A DNA stretch of 64,000 nucleotides from Vibrio sp. HI00D65 (lineage in GTDB: Bacteria; Pseudomonadota; Gammaproteobacteria; Enterobacterales; Vibrionaceae). Positions within the stretch are counted from its first letter, which is position 1. Every line of letters starts with the position of its first letter. Under the pieces are notes generated by a model. That model was not told the DNA's origin. It did not search any database and saw only the letters and a program-made list of their open reading frames with translations. Of the stretch, positions 27,364-35,162 are shown piece by piece. The translations under genes were made by a program, and so were the position numbers. The DNA is taken from the NCBI RefSeq assembly GCF_001635455.1, contig NZ_LWEH01000005.1, forward strand, positions 124,001 through 188,000, given 5' to 3'.

Positions 27364-28465
27364 AAAACCACATAAGTTCCATGATGAGATTCGTCCGGTT
27401 CAAGTCGATCACCTAGCCTTTTCGTTTTCTTACGGCTCACTGAGGCATTTGGATAGCTCCAACGAACAAGACTTTATCAATATGCAGTTTCCTGAGTTCA
27501 AGAAGCAGACTGTTAAAGGCCGTCTTGATTCACCGGAAGCAATCGAAAAATCCATTGAGTTACACCGTAACAAGTGTCGTAAGGTTTTGTCTGACAGGTT
27601 CAACGAGTTCATGGCAAAAGTGTTCAATTTCCGCCTGTCTCCTATGCGCAGTCGTGGCTTGCATGGCTATGAAGATTCGATGGTGATTTATGACTCTACC
27701 GGAACAGTTGAATGTGGTTTGGTCGGTGTTGGTGGCAACAATGACACCGTTTATGTGCAAATCAATGGTACAGGCTGCGCGAAGCTGTTTGAGTTCACGA
27801 CACACAAGAAGGTGCATTGGTGGCTGTCTCTGTTGGGTATCACTCGCCTCGCCCGCCTTGATTTGTGTGTTGATGACTACACCGGAATTTTTGACTGTCA
27901 GTATGCTGAGAAATGTTTTTATGAGGGAGCATTTCGCACTGCTTCTCGTGGCCGTGGCCCGACAATGGTTCCTCATAAGCGCGTTTCACAGTCTGGTGAA
28001 TTATCAGAAGAAGCGGTTTTGGTTGGCTCTCGTACGTCTTCAGTTTATTGGCGTATCTACAACAAGAAGTTCGAGCAAAATATCGCTGACCCTGAAGTGA
28101 TTTGGTATCGCAATGAAGTTGAATTGAAGAAGTGTGATTTAGCATTACTCGCCTCGCCTGCTTCGGCCTTTGCTGGCCTGTGTGATTTCGCCGCCAGTAT
28201 CGACCCTGCTGAACCAATGAGAATTGAACTGAACAAGAAGAAAGCCGGACTCGAATTCATGGCGCGTATCGCTTGGGTTCGTCGTCAATGTGGTAAGGCT
28301 CTTGCTGAGGTCGTTTCTATGACTGAGGGTGATTTAGGTGAAGCGTTTGGGATGCTCATTCCTACGCACCATAGGCGCGCTAATTTTAATACCTCGTTGG
28401 GGATTCCTGACGAATACACGAAACAGAAAATCGAAATTTTGGAGTCAAGAATATGCCTACAATAA
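27353..28465 (+). CDS. Phage replication initiation protein (RstA-like, Rep_trans family)
   Basis: 370 residues from GTG 27353, with AAGGG eight bases upstream. The core has VYVQINGTGCAKLF and LARLDLCVDDYTG (about 160-175), which match the replication initiation factor family that includes RstA of CTX phage and nicks the plus-strand origin for rolling-circle replication. The C-terminal part contains HHRRANFNTSLGIPDEYTKQKIE. It overlaps the next gene by 13 bases. Divergent repressor, operators and a downstream DUF1293 gene give an RstR-RstA-RstB-like layout. Confidence 0.88.
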   Translation: MPSKKPHKFHDEIRPVQVDHLAFSFSYGSLRHLDSSNEQDFINMQFPEFKKQTVKGRLDSPEAIEKSIELHRNKCRKVLSDRFNEFMAKVFNFRLSPMRSRGLHGYEDSMVIYDSTGTVECGLVGVGGNNDTVYVQINGTGCAKLFEFTTHKKVHWWLSLLGITRLARLDLCVDDYTGIFDCQYAEKCFYEGAFRTASRGRGPTMVPHKRVSQSGELSEEAVLVGSRTSSVYWRIYNKKFEQNIADPEVIWYRNEVELKKCDLALLASPASAFAGLCDFAASIDPAEPMRIELNKKKAGLEFMARIAWVRRQCGKALAEVVSMTEGDLGEAFGMLIPTHHRRANFNTSLGIPDEYTKQKIEILESRICLQ

Positions 28466-28794
28466 CTGGTATCTCAATCAAGCGTTTCCCTAAGTCTAAT
28501 ATGGAGTTCGCAGAACTGTCTGTGCTTCGTGCCGTTGAAGAAGTCGACAACGAGAAGTTCCAACAAACGGGCATCGGTTTTTCAACTGATATCCCCTACA
28601 ACAAGCAAGCGCTGAAAATTGATGTGGACTATGCCCGTCAACTTATCCAATCACGTGCCTTTGTTCCTAACCGTGACTATGAGTTAAGTCTTGGCTCTAA
28701 CCCAAATGACCCGCTTGATATCTTGGTTAATAAGCTTATTCCTGTCGATGAGGAAATCAAAAAGCATTTCGATAACTCTCTGAAAGCTAAATAG
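28453..28794 (+). CDS. DUF1293 family protein, probable phage ssDNA-binding protein
   Basis: 113 residues. The sequence (MPTITGISIKRFPKSNMEFA, then DIPYNKQALKIDVDYARQLI) resembles the DUF1293 family of Vibrio filamentous phages, which occupies the place of gene V of Ff phages, the ssDNA-binding protein that coats plus strands. It overlaps rep by 13 bases. The function is inferred from position and size. Confidence 0.75.
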   Translation: MPTITGISIKRFPKSNMEFAELSVLRAVEEVDNEKFQQTGIGFSTDIPYNKQALKIDVDYARQLIQSRAFVPNRDYELSLGSNPNDPLDILVNKLIPVDEEIKKHFDNSLKAK

Positions 28795-28822
28795 GTTTAT
28801 TTATGTATTGGTGTTCTAAGCA

Positions 28823-29029
28823 ATGAAGTGCGTTTACAACGGGGTCATTGACAGTACATCACCAGACTTATGTCAGGGGGTCGTTTTTTTAGAGCCTCAT
28901 GACTTGGTCGCGGTTCAGGAGCAGCCTTTTGATACTGAACTTTTTACTATCATCATCACGGCACTTTTTGTGTCATTTATAACAGGTCATTTTACGGGGC
29001 GTGTGTCTCGGTGGCTTGGTAAACTTTAA
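28823..29029 (+). CDS. Small single-span inovirus protein (minor coat candidate)
   Basis: 68 residues: hydrophilic N-terminus, one transmembrane helix (FTIIITALFVSFITGHFTG, about 41-59) and a basic tail. Its position directly before the major coat gene fits a minor coat protein like pIX or pVII. A 7-codon frame starting at 28803 ends with TGA overlapping the ATG of this gene, which may provide translational coupling. Confidence 0.65.
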   Translation: MKCVYNGVIDSTSPDLCQGVVFLEPHDLVAVQEQPFDTELFTIIITALFVSFITGHFTGRVSRWLGKL

Positions 29030-29042
29030 TAAGGAAATTGTT

Positions 29043-29276
29043 ATGTCTCGTATTATCGAAACCGTTAAAAATAAATCAGGTGTTTTCGTTGCTTCTGCGG
29101 CTGCGCTTACTGCCTCTGGCTCTGCACTTGCTGAAGCATCTGCCAACACAACTGCGGTTACTGAAGCAATTGCAGCGGGTACAGCTCTAACCACTTTGAC
29201 GACTGGCGGTATTCTTTCTGTCGCGGCGGTTTGTTTCGGTGTGGGTCTTGTTGCTTCCATGCTTATTAAGCGTTAA
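29043..29276 (+). CDS. Major coat protein (pVIII-like)
   Basis: 77 residues. A 30-residue signal peptide ends in SGSALA, leaving a mature protein of 47 residues with an acidic, small-residue N-terminus (EASANTTAVTEAIAAG), one transmembrane helix and a basic C-terminus (MLIKR) to contact DNA. This is the classic inovirus major coat layout. It starts at the ATG of 29043, just after AAGGAAATTGTT. It is followed by a 25-codon gene and then a terminator, as in Ff phages. Confidence 0.88.
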   Translation: MSRIIETVKNKSGVFVASAAALTASGSALAEASANTTAVTEAIAAGTALTTLTTGGILSVAAVCFGVGLVASMLIKR

Positions 29277-29278
29277 TC

Positions 29279-29356
29279 ATGCAAGAATTAATATTAGCTG
29301 TTTCTATTGCGCTTTGTTTTACTCAAGGTTTTGTTTCTGGAGTTCAAACGAGTTAA
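29279..29356 (+). CDS. 25-residue hydrophobic peptide, minor coat candidate
   Basis: A very short frame (MQELILAVSIALCFTQGFVS, then GVQTS), consisting almost entirely of one membrane helix. It starts two bases after the major coat gene and ends before the terminator. Size and hydrophobicity resemble pVII/pIX-type tip proteins of filamentous phages. Confidence 0.55.
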   Translation: MQELILAVSIALCFTQGFVSGVQTS

Positions 29357-29371
29357 TAAGACACTAATGAT

Positions 29372-29400
29372 AAAGGGGCTAATCAATAGCCCCTTTTTTA
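29372..29400 (+). terminator. Rho-independent terminator after the coat genes
   Basis: AAAGGGGCTA paired with TAGCCCCTTT around ATCAA, followed by a T-run. It separates the highly expressed coat genes from the adsorption/assembly genes, as the central terminator does in Ff phages. Confidence 0.88.
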
Positions 29401-29444
29401 TTCATAGATTTTGCCATTTCTGTTTTAATTATTGAGGTGACTCC

Positions 29445-30716
29445 ATGAAATGGGTTTTATTTTTATCAATTTTCCTGAGCTTTTCTTTATCAGCATCAAA
29501 TAGTGTTCCTGCCGATAAAACTCACTACAGCAAACGATATGAGGCACATGTTCGAATCGTTTATCATAGTAGTCATGATATTCCGACTGAGAATCTACGT
29601 AGAACTTTTATGAGTTATTCTGAGTTTGATGCGTGGCGTTCTAACCTTATGTCTGAGTATTCATCTAAGGATGGTTTTAAGGCTCTTGAGACTGTTAGTG
29701 CAGGTTCAAGTCATGGTTACCACTACACCTGCCCACCTGCTGATAATCCTCAATACACCGAATATTCAAGTGATGGTAAGTCATGTATATATGATAACCC
29801 TTCACCTAGCAGTTGCCCCGAATCTGGTACATTTGCTAAAAAACTTTATGGAAAATCTGGGTTTCAAGGTTACACCGTGTGTTTTAGTGGCTGTGTCATT
29901 GAAGCGACTATTGATGTTATTCAAGTTTGCACAGGTGCAGGAAGTGCCGATGAATCATGTGGCTATGATGCTGTATACACTGGCGCGTCATGCATCGAGG
30001 GAGATGGTCAACCACATCCCCCTGGTTATGAATACCCAACAAACCCAAACCCTCAACCACCAACCGACCCAACGGCCCCGCTTCCTCCTGATAATTTACC
30101 GGGCACACCTGATTCAACTCCCGAACCAACGCCAACACCTAAACCAAATCCAAATCCAACACCGGATCCAGTCAATCCAGATTTGGGTGACGGTGATTCG
30201 GCTATCGTCCAAAAAATTGATGTCTCTAACCAATACTTAGAAAACATTGACGTTGGTATTGATAACTTGATTCAAGCTAACAATCAAAACAGTAAAGAAA
30301 ATATTAATTATCAGAAGTTTATACTTGGTGAACTTCAAAGTGGTATCGGTTCTGGCGGTGGTGGTTCTGGTGGTGATGATGGGTCTGGTGATGGTGTTGG
30401 TTTGAATTTTGGTGAGCCGGAGTTCACAAACCCATTTGAAGACATTCTAAGTGCTCAGGACATTGCTGACATTAATCAGAAAACGGATGACGTAAAAGGG
30501 TTGATTAATCAAAAGATAAACAGCTTTAAGTCGCTAGTTTCTACACCTAATTACGGCTTAAGTGGTGAGGTGAAAGGTGTTGTTGTTGAGGCTAATCACT
30601 ATGGTCAATCCATCAAGATGGAACAGAACTTTCTGGCGCGCTCTTCTGCGGAGTTCTCGACAATCATTCTTTTAATTTGCGGCATCATCGCGTTTGGTGT
30701 GGTGGCAAGGAGATAA
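29445..30716 (+). CDS. Phage adsorption protein (pIII-like minor coat)
   Basis: 423 residues: signal peptide (about 1-17), a Cys-containing N-terminal receptor-binding region (about 90-185), a proline-rich linker of PTP/PNP repeats (about 195-245), a glycine-rich linker (about 300-317), and one C-terminal membrane anchor (FSTIILLICGIIAFGVVARR). This modular N-domain, flexible linker and C-anchor design is that of pIII/OrfU, which binds the host pilus and TolA and caps the virion. The receptor domain is not recognisable. The first gene after the coat terminator. Confidence 0.85.
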   Translation: MKWVLFLSIFLSFSLSASNSVPADKTHYSKRYEAHVRIVYHSSHDIPTENLRRTFMSYSEFDAWRSNLMSEYSSKDGFKALETVSAGSSHGYHYTCPPADNPQYTEYSSDGKSCIYDNPSPSSCPESGTFAKKLYGKSGFQGYTVCFSGCVIEATIDVIQVCTGAGSADESCGYDAVYTGASCIEGDGQPHPPGYEYPTNPNPQPPTDPTAPLPPDNLPGTPDSTPEPTPTPKPNPNPTPDPVNPDLGDGDSAIVQKIDVSNQYLENIDVGIDNLIQANNQNSKENINYQKFILGELQSGIGSGGGGSGGDDGSGDGVGLNFGEPEFTNPFEDILSAQDIADINQKTDDVKGLINQKINSFKSLVSTPNYGLSGEVKGVVVEANHYGQSIKMEQNFLARSSAEFSTIILLICGIIAFGVVARR

Positions 30717-30718
30717 TT

Positions 30719-31123
30719 ATGAAATGGATTTTATTTTGTCTTGTTCTTTTTTCGGGTACCGCGTTTGCTGAAACCGTTCCTAATCCAAATCAAGATTCGT
30801 TTGACTGGTTCGTTGGTCTTTACAATGACATTTATGAAGTCGTTGAACATACCCCTACTTTTATTGAACAGGCCTTTGCCTATGTGATTGAGTTTTCCGT
30901 TTACATCAAGTTTTACCTAATGATGCAAACCTTAGAATTTGCTTATGGTGTGGCTCAATCGCTCATCGTTAATATTGGTTTAGATTCCCTGATTACTGAT
31001 GCGGTTTCCAAGCTTCCTGCAGAAACTCGCAGTACCTTTCAAGCAATGGGTTATCTCAAGGGAATAACGATCATTTGTGAAGCTTACGCGGTTCGCTTCG
31101 TTCTTAACTTCATGGGGTGGTGA
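30719..31123 (+). CDS. Minor coat protein (pVI-like, Ace/DUF2523 position)
   Basis: 134 residues from the ATG at 30719, two bases after the pIII-like gene. It has an N-terminal hydrophobic segment (MKWILFCLVLFSGTAFA) that may be a signal peptide and two further hydrophobic helices (about 55-75 and 110-134). Lying between the pIII-like gene and zot, it occupies the place of Ace/pVI, which holds the end cap to the virion. The family assignment is from position and topology. Confidence 0.75.
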   Translation: MKWILFCLVLFSGTAFAETVPNPNQDSFDWFVGLYNDIYEVVEHTPTFIEQAFAYVIEFSVYIKFYLMMQTLEFAYGVAQSLIVNIGLDSLITDAVSKLPAETRSTFQAMGYLKGITIICEAYAVRFVLNFMGW

Positions 31124-31124
31124 T

Positions 31125-32534
31125 ATGGCTTCGATTATTAGACATGGTCCGGCAGGCTCGTACAAATCGAGTTATGCCATTTGGTTTGAACTGCTGCCAG
31201 CTCTCCGTCAGGGTCGAACGGTTGTTACTAATGTTGAGGGAATGAGAAGTTTAGAGGAAATCGAAAGCTCATTAGGCGAACGTTTCCCATTAAGTGCTCG
31301 TATCTTTCGTGTTAGCTCTCAAACCACCAAGGGGAAAAAGTTGTGGCAGCACTGGTTCAACTGGTGCCCTCTTGGTGCGTTTATCCTCATTGATGAGGTT
31401 CAAGATATTTTCAATAAGACTCAGGGGTTTAACGCTGACAAAAACTTGTATCTTGGTGTTGAGCACTTCTCTAGTGATTTGCCGGAGGATTACGTTGATT
31501 ACTATCACCGTGTTCGTGCCAAGTTCAAACCTGATGACGTATACGTTGATGATATTGGTGAGCGTATTGTTGATGAAAGCGGTAATGTTGTTATGCCTGC
31601 CGACTTTAGAGAATCCTTTCAGCGTCACCGTAAATACAACTGGGATATTGTTCTTTGTACGCCAAACATCAAATCACTGGGTGACGAGGTTAAATCTGTT
31701 TCTGAGGCTGCTATTGCTCATAAGTCTCGTGATGGGATTCTCCCATGGTCTAAACGTAAGACGCGCTTGTTTAATCATGACCCACGTTCGACAACGGTTA
31801 AGCCAACAAAAGATGACGCGGTGGCTGTGGAAAAGATACCCGTAGAAGTTCACCTACTCTACCAATCAACGGCAACGGGCTTAGCGACTAAATCAGGCGT
31901 GTCTAGACCGCTTTGGAAGGAGCCTAAATTGATTATGGCTGGAATCGCTTTGGCTGTTGGCCTATCTACCTTCTTTAACGGATTAACTGAGGTTGTTGGG
32001 AATGATCCTAAATCTGATATCAATCAAGTACAAAATACAAAAGAAACTGAAACCGCTACTCATGCCGCTGGTTTATCTCATCAAGAAGTTGGCTTGGATA
32101 CCAAGCAAGTTGTCAGTCCTAATCAAAAAGTTTCTAACAGTCTTGTTCAAGTATCTTCTCATAATGTTCTGCATCAGATGGGTGTTCCGGTTCGTTCTGG
32201 TCATTCTCTAAACTTCGATTTTCCTATACCAGTAAGTGAACTTTACGTATCTTCGTTAGTGACCAAACACGGTAAGATTTTCGATGAGCACTTAGTTACT
32301 CTTGAGGCTGTTGGGGTTGATGGCCAAGAGCATTACTTTAATTCACTCACTCTTGAAAAACTTGGTTTCGATATCGTTGTTATCGATGATTGCATGGTGG
32401 TGATTAGTTATAACGGTGTGAAAGATTACGCTTTGTGCCGTTCAAAGATTGTTCATGACAATTACAGTAATGAATCAATGGAAGTGGCTCAGGTTGAACA
32501 GGTCGATATTTCCGAAGAGTTGACGATATTTTAA
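31125..32534 (+). CDS. zot: Zot family assembly ATPase (pI-like)
   Basis: 469 residues from the ATG at 31125. N-terminal Walker A (GPAGSYKSS, residues 8-16) and Walker B (FILIDEVQDIF, about 85-95) identify the Zot/pI inner-membrane ATPase needed for extrusion of filamentous phage. A single transmembrane helix (MAGIALAVGLSTFFNG, about 268-287) leaves a periplasmic C-terminal part. The frame is open upstream to 31077, overlapping the preceding gene, but GGGGTGG precedes the chosen ATG. In CTX phage the C-terminal fragment of Zot has been described as a toxin; whether that applies here is unknown. Confidence 0.92.
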   Translation: MASIIRHGPAGSYKSSYAIWFELLPALRQGRTVVTNVEGMRSLEEIESSLGERFPLSARIFRVSSQTTKGKKLWQHWFNWCPLGAFILIDEVQDIFNKTQGFNADKNLYLGVEHFSSDLPEDYVDYYHRVRAKFKPDDVYVDDIGERIVDESGNVVMPADFRESFQRHRKYNWDIVLCTPNIKSLGDEVKSVSEAAIAHKSRDGILPWSKRKTRLFNHDPRSTTVKPTKDDAVAVEKIPVEVHLLYQSTATGLATKSGVSRPLWKEPKLIMAGIALAVGLSTFFNGLTEVVGNDPKSDINQVQNTKETETATHAAGLSHQEVGLDTKQVVSPNQKVSNSLVQVSSHNVLHQMGVPVRSGHSLNFDFPIPVSELYVSSLVTKHGKIFDEHLVTLEAVGVDGQEHYFNSLTLEKLGFDIVVIDDCMVVISYNGVKDYALCRSKIVHDNYSNESMEVAQVEQVDISEELTIF

Positions 32535-33008
32535 ATGACGCACTAGCCCCGCAGGGATAAGCGAACACGATAATGCTAAGGGGTTGATTTAGGTTGTTGA
32601 GCGATAAGTAGCGAAGCGTAGCAATGTTGGAGAGGAAATCGAACTCCCTTCATCTTGCTAGGCGTTCTTAAACTTTGGCAGGCTTTGCTAAGTGTAATTG
32701 GGTGGTTATAGTTTTACTCGGTGATACGCTGCGCCAAAGTTTGAACGAAGTGAGTCTTTCGGTTCTGCCCCAAATCGTCTAACACTTACTCTTGCAGAAG
32801 ACCGGAACATATTTTGCCGGTCAATTCATGCTATACAGAAAAAATCTGCATTTAGTGATCTATGTACGGAACTGTAGAACATAAATAATTGTTAGTTAAG
32901 GTAAAAAAGATGTACCGTTTACGTCATTAAGATACTAGACAGAATAAATCTATATTTCAGTACAGAATTATTCTGTCTGATATAGCTGTCAGCCATCTAG
33001 GAGGAAAA
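32535..33008. other. Structured intergenic segment after zot
   Basis: 474 bases without a gene. It contains a 10-bp inverted repeat AAACTTTGGC / GCCAAAGTTT (32670-32679, 32733-32742), a hairpin GACCGG...CCGGTC (32800-32822), and, just before the next gene, an 11-bp inverted repeat AGACAGAATAA / TTATTCTGTCT (32937-32947, 32968-32978). The first two are the sort of structure found at inovirus replication origins; the last looks like an operator. Confidence 0.55.
32937..32978 (+). promoter_or_regulatory. Operator-like inverted repeat before the DUF2971 gene
   Basis: An 11-bp perfect inverted repeat with a 20-base centre. A nested palindrome ACAGAA-TTA-TTCTGT (32962-32976) repeats the half-site a third time. 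It ends 30 bases before the TTG start of the accessory gene. Confidence 0.5.
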
Positions 33009-33878
33009 TTGGAAGTCCCTAGTCGTTTATATAAGTATATGAGTGCTAATACAGCAAAATTGGTGCTTGAATTTCAAAAGCTTCGTTGGTCCTGCCCAAG
33101 TTCATTTAACGACATAAATGAACTGCAAAGGATGCCTGCTTTTAAACCTTCGATTGACGCATCTAAGGATGAGTATCTAAAAACTCTTATGAACGTTGCA
33201 TATGAAGGGTTGCAATTGAATAAATCGCTTTCACCGGACTCTAAGGGCTTAGTTTCTCTTATGCAAATGACTAAAAGTCAGGGAGTCGGTAAAGATACAC
33301 TGTATCGGGAACTTTCTTCACTTGAGGTGAATTTGTCGAGTTTGGAAGAGAACCTACGCGAGGAAACTGAACGTTATAACAACGGTGCCTTACGTATAAT
33401 CTGCTTATCTGAAGATGAAAATAACGAAGTTATGTGGGCTCATTATGGAGACAATCATACTGGCTGTATGTTTGAGTTTAAACATATTGAAAAGCTAGAC
33501 ACACCTTTTCAAATGGCAAAAAAGGTAACTTATACAGACAGTACGCCTAATCTGGGCTCTGCTTTGGACTTCTTACTGTACGATGAGCGTCAAGAGTTGC
33601 TTGCCAAAACTGCTGATGCAATTTATTACACCAAAACTGCAAAATGGGAATATGAAAAAGAGTGGCGAGTGATGACACGCCGTCCTGGGGAGGATAAAAA
33701 ATACAGTGACTTTGAGTTTTATAAAGAAGAGTTGGTATCGGTGACTTTCTCAGCTCGAATTGCCGATGAAGATCTTACAGATCTAGTTAGTTTAATTGCG
33801 GCTCACTATCCACAATGTAAAATGTATAAAATTCAGTCGGTTAAAGGTAAAATTGAGCGTGTTGAGTTCGATGGCTAA
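33009..33878 (+). CDS. DUF2971 family protein (prophage accessory gene)
   Basis: 289 residues starting at TTG 33009 with a full AGGAGG five bases upstream, so the unusual start codon is well supported. Family features: LYKYMSANTAKLVLEFQKLRWSCPSSFND at the start, ICLSEDENNEVMWAHYGDNHTGCMFEF in the middle, and WEYEKEWRVM near residue 220. DUF2971 proteins are soluble, of unknown biochemical function, and often found on mobile elements. It lies outside the core phage module, after zot, with a likely dedicated operator. A defence or host-modulation role is possible but unproven. Confidence 0.75.
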   Translation: MEVPSRLYKYMSANTAKLVLEFQKLRWSCPSSFNDINELQRMPAFKPSIDASKDEYLKTLMNVAYEGLQLNKSLSPDSKGLVSLMQMTKSQGVGKDTLYRELSSLEVNLSSLEENLREETERYNNGALRIICLSEDENNEVMWAHYGDNHTGCMFEFKHIEKLDTPFQMAKKVTYTDSTPNLGSALDFLLYDERQELLAKTADAIYYTKTAKWEYEKEWRVMTRRPGEDKKYSDFEFYKEELVSVTFSARIADEDLTDLVSLIAAHYPQCKMYKIQSVKGKIERVEFDG

Positions 33879-33900
33879 CAAATAATTTAAGGGTGGTGCT

Positions 33901-34713
33901 ATGTCAGAAGGTAAGAACGGAAACGATAAGACCTGCAGTACAGTTCCAAAGATACGAGATTACACTTTCCTCCAAAACCTATTGCTTCTGTGTTTTGGCT
34001 CGTTGATTTTTGCCGGGATCACCGAAGCTTACAAGAGCGATCTAACTACGGATAAAAGTTTGGTAAAAGAATATTACCGTCCACTTCGCGATACCGCAAC
34101 TACATGTACACCATTACAAAATCAGCTATTTCTAAAGCATGGAGAATTAGCAGGTATTTATCAGCTTGTGTTTGATGAATTTAATCACATGCTTGCTAAC
34201 CCTGAAATAGCGAATAGTCGAGATTATCAGATTGTTCCTATATCCGTAATGAAGGCGCAATCAAAAGCCAAGACAGAGTTACAACAATTGAGTGAACAAG
34301 TATCGAAGTGCCGAGGAGAGGTTTATCAAAAATACGAGGAACTAGCTTTAGTAACAGGCACTTACAACGAATATAAAAAGTTATCTGAAGCTCACTTTCA
34401 AATTCTTAATGATGGGCATAAAGCTAAAAAGGCTGCGGTTCCACAAGAAATAAAAGAGATGGATCCTAAAATATTAATGCAACTGATGAGAGACCTTACT
34501 AGGCTAGACTTATCAACAGATGAAGCAAAGACGTCATATAAGAACCATATGGATTCGATTGCAATACCTGTTATTGAATACGAGGTTGTTAAAATGGAAT
34601 CTGAGCAATCAGCATTTAAAGAAAATCAACGATTCCACAAAGAAGTAACATCTATCTTCTTAAATGAAATAAGCGTACGCAACTCTCCTAGTATACTCAG
34701 TCGTTTATTTTAA
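33901..34713 (+). CDS. Membrane-anchored alpha-helical protein of unknown function (prophage accessory)
   Basis: 270 residues. A short cytoplasmic N-terminus is followed by one membrane helix (FLQNLLLLCFGSLIFAGI, about 24-41) and a long, charged, mostly helical region with coiled-coil character (about 55-260). No catalytic motif seen. It starts 23 bases after the DUF2971 gene, with GGGTGG upstream, so the two are probably one transcript. Not recognised. Confidence 0.65.
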   Translation: MSEGKNGNDKTCSTVPKIRDYTFLQNLLLLCFGSLIFAGITEAYKSDLTTDKSLVKEYYRPLRDTATTCTPLQNQLFLKHGELAGIYQLVFDEFNHMLANPEIANSRDYQIVPISVMKAQSKAKTELQQLSEQVSKCRGEVYQKYEELALVTGTYNEYKKLSEAHFQILNDGHKAKKAAVPQEIKEMDPKILMQLMRDLTRLDLSTDEAKTSYKNHMDSIAIPVIEYEVVKMESEQSAFKENQRFHKEVTSIFLNEISVRNSPSILSRLF

Positions 34714-34924
34714 ACAAAACAAAGCACTTAAGAGTGATTCCCAACGCTTAGCATTTTTCCTCTACTTCAATTTTAGTGTTGATAGCAAATTACTTTAGGA
34801 TTGGGTGGTAGCGCTGCTCACCCCTTAATGTGGCGCTGTACATCAGAATTCGTCTTCTCCTTCTAATTCGTCTTAATACTCTAGTGAGTGAATTGCATAA
34901 TAATCAACATCACTTCCCTTTCAA

Positions 34925-34952
34925 GCCTCAAGCTATCAGTGGGGCTTTTTAT
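34925..34952 (+). terminator. Probable terminator of the accessory operon
   Basis: Stem AAGCCTC / GGGGCTT (one G-U pair) with an 11-base loop and a T-run, about 200 bases after the membrane-anchored protein gene. Confidence 0.55.
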
Positions 34953-34972
34953 ACTTTTGCTGTTTTTCTGTT

Positions 34973-35052
34973 CACAGCTTCGCGTGAGTCGTGAGAGCTG
35001 AACAGCGAGCGCGAAGCTGTGCGCAGCAACCCCCGTGTTGTATCACGGGGGT
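34973..35052. repeat. Tandem hairpin pair (possible plus-strand origin or packaging signal)
   Basis: Two strong GC-rich inverted repeats, 12 bp and 9 bp, separated by 7 bases. Inovirus intergenic regions carry comparable hairpin clusters for strand origins and packaging. There is no direct proof of function. Confidence 0.5.
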
Positions 35053-35162
35053 AAATTCGACCTAACTATCAACGTTTATGCAACTGCGTAAACTATTGAT
35101 GTATAATACTGTCCTTAAATAAACAAGCGGTTTTCACTAGTTTTAATATAAGGTTTCGCTGC

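Larger units (their letters stand above)
34714..35162. other. Structured intergenic segment, candidate phage origin or packaging region
   Basis: 449 bases without a gene. A terminator-like hairpin lies at 34925-34951 (AAGCCTC with GGGGCTT, then T residues). A 12-bp perfect inverted repeat CACAGCTTCGCG / CGCGAAGCTGTG (34973-34984, 35010-35021) and a 9-bp perfect hairpin ACCCCCGTG / CACGGGGGT (35029-35052) follow closely. A TATAAT hexamer at 35102-35107 probably belongs to the promoter of the next gene. Confidence 0.6.

Noticed and set aside
27560..27976. A 138-codon minus-strand frame inside rep
   Set aside because: It is a mirror of the conserved rep coding sequence with no start signals.
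35079..35108. A segment starting AACTGCGTA, resembling the start of the dif XerC arm, before the 35163 gene
   Set aside because: Only the first nine bases agree; no centre or XerD arm follows, so it does not divide the prophage into two elements.
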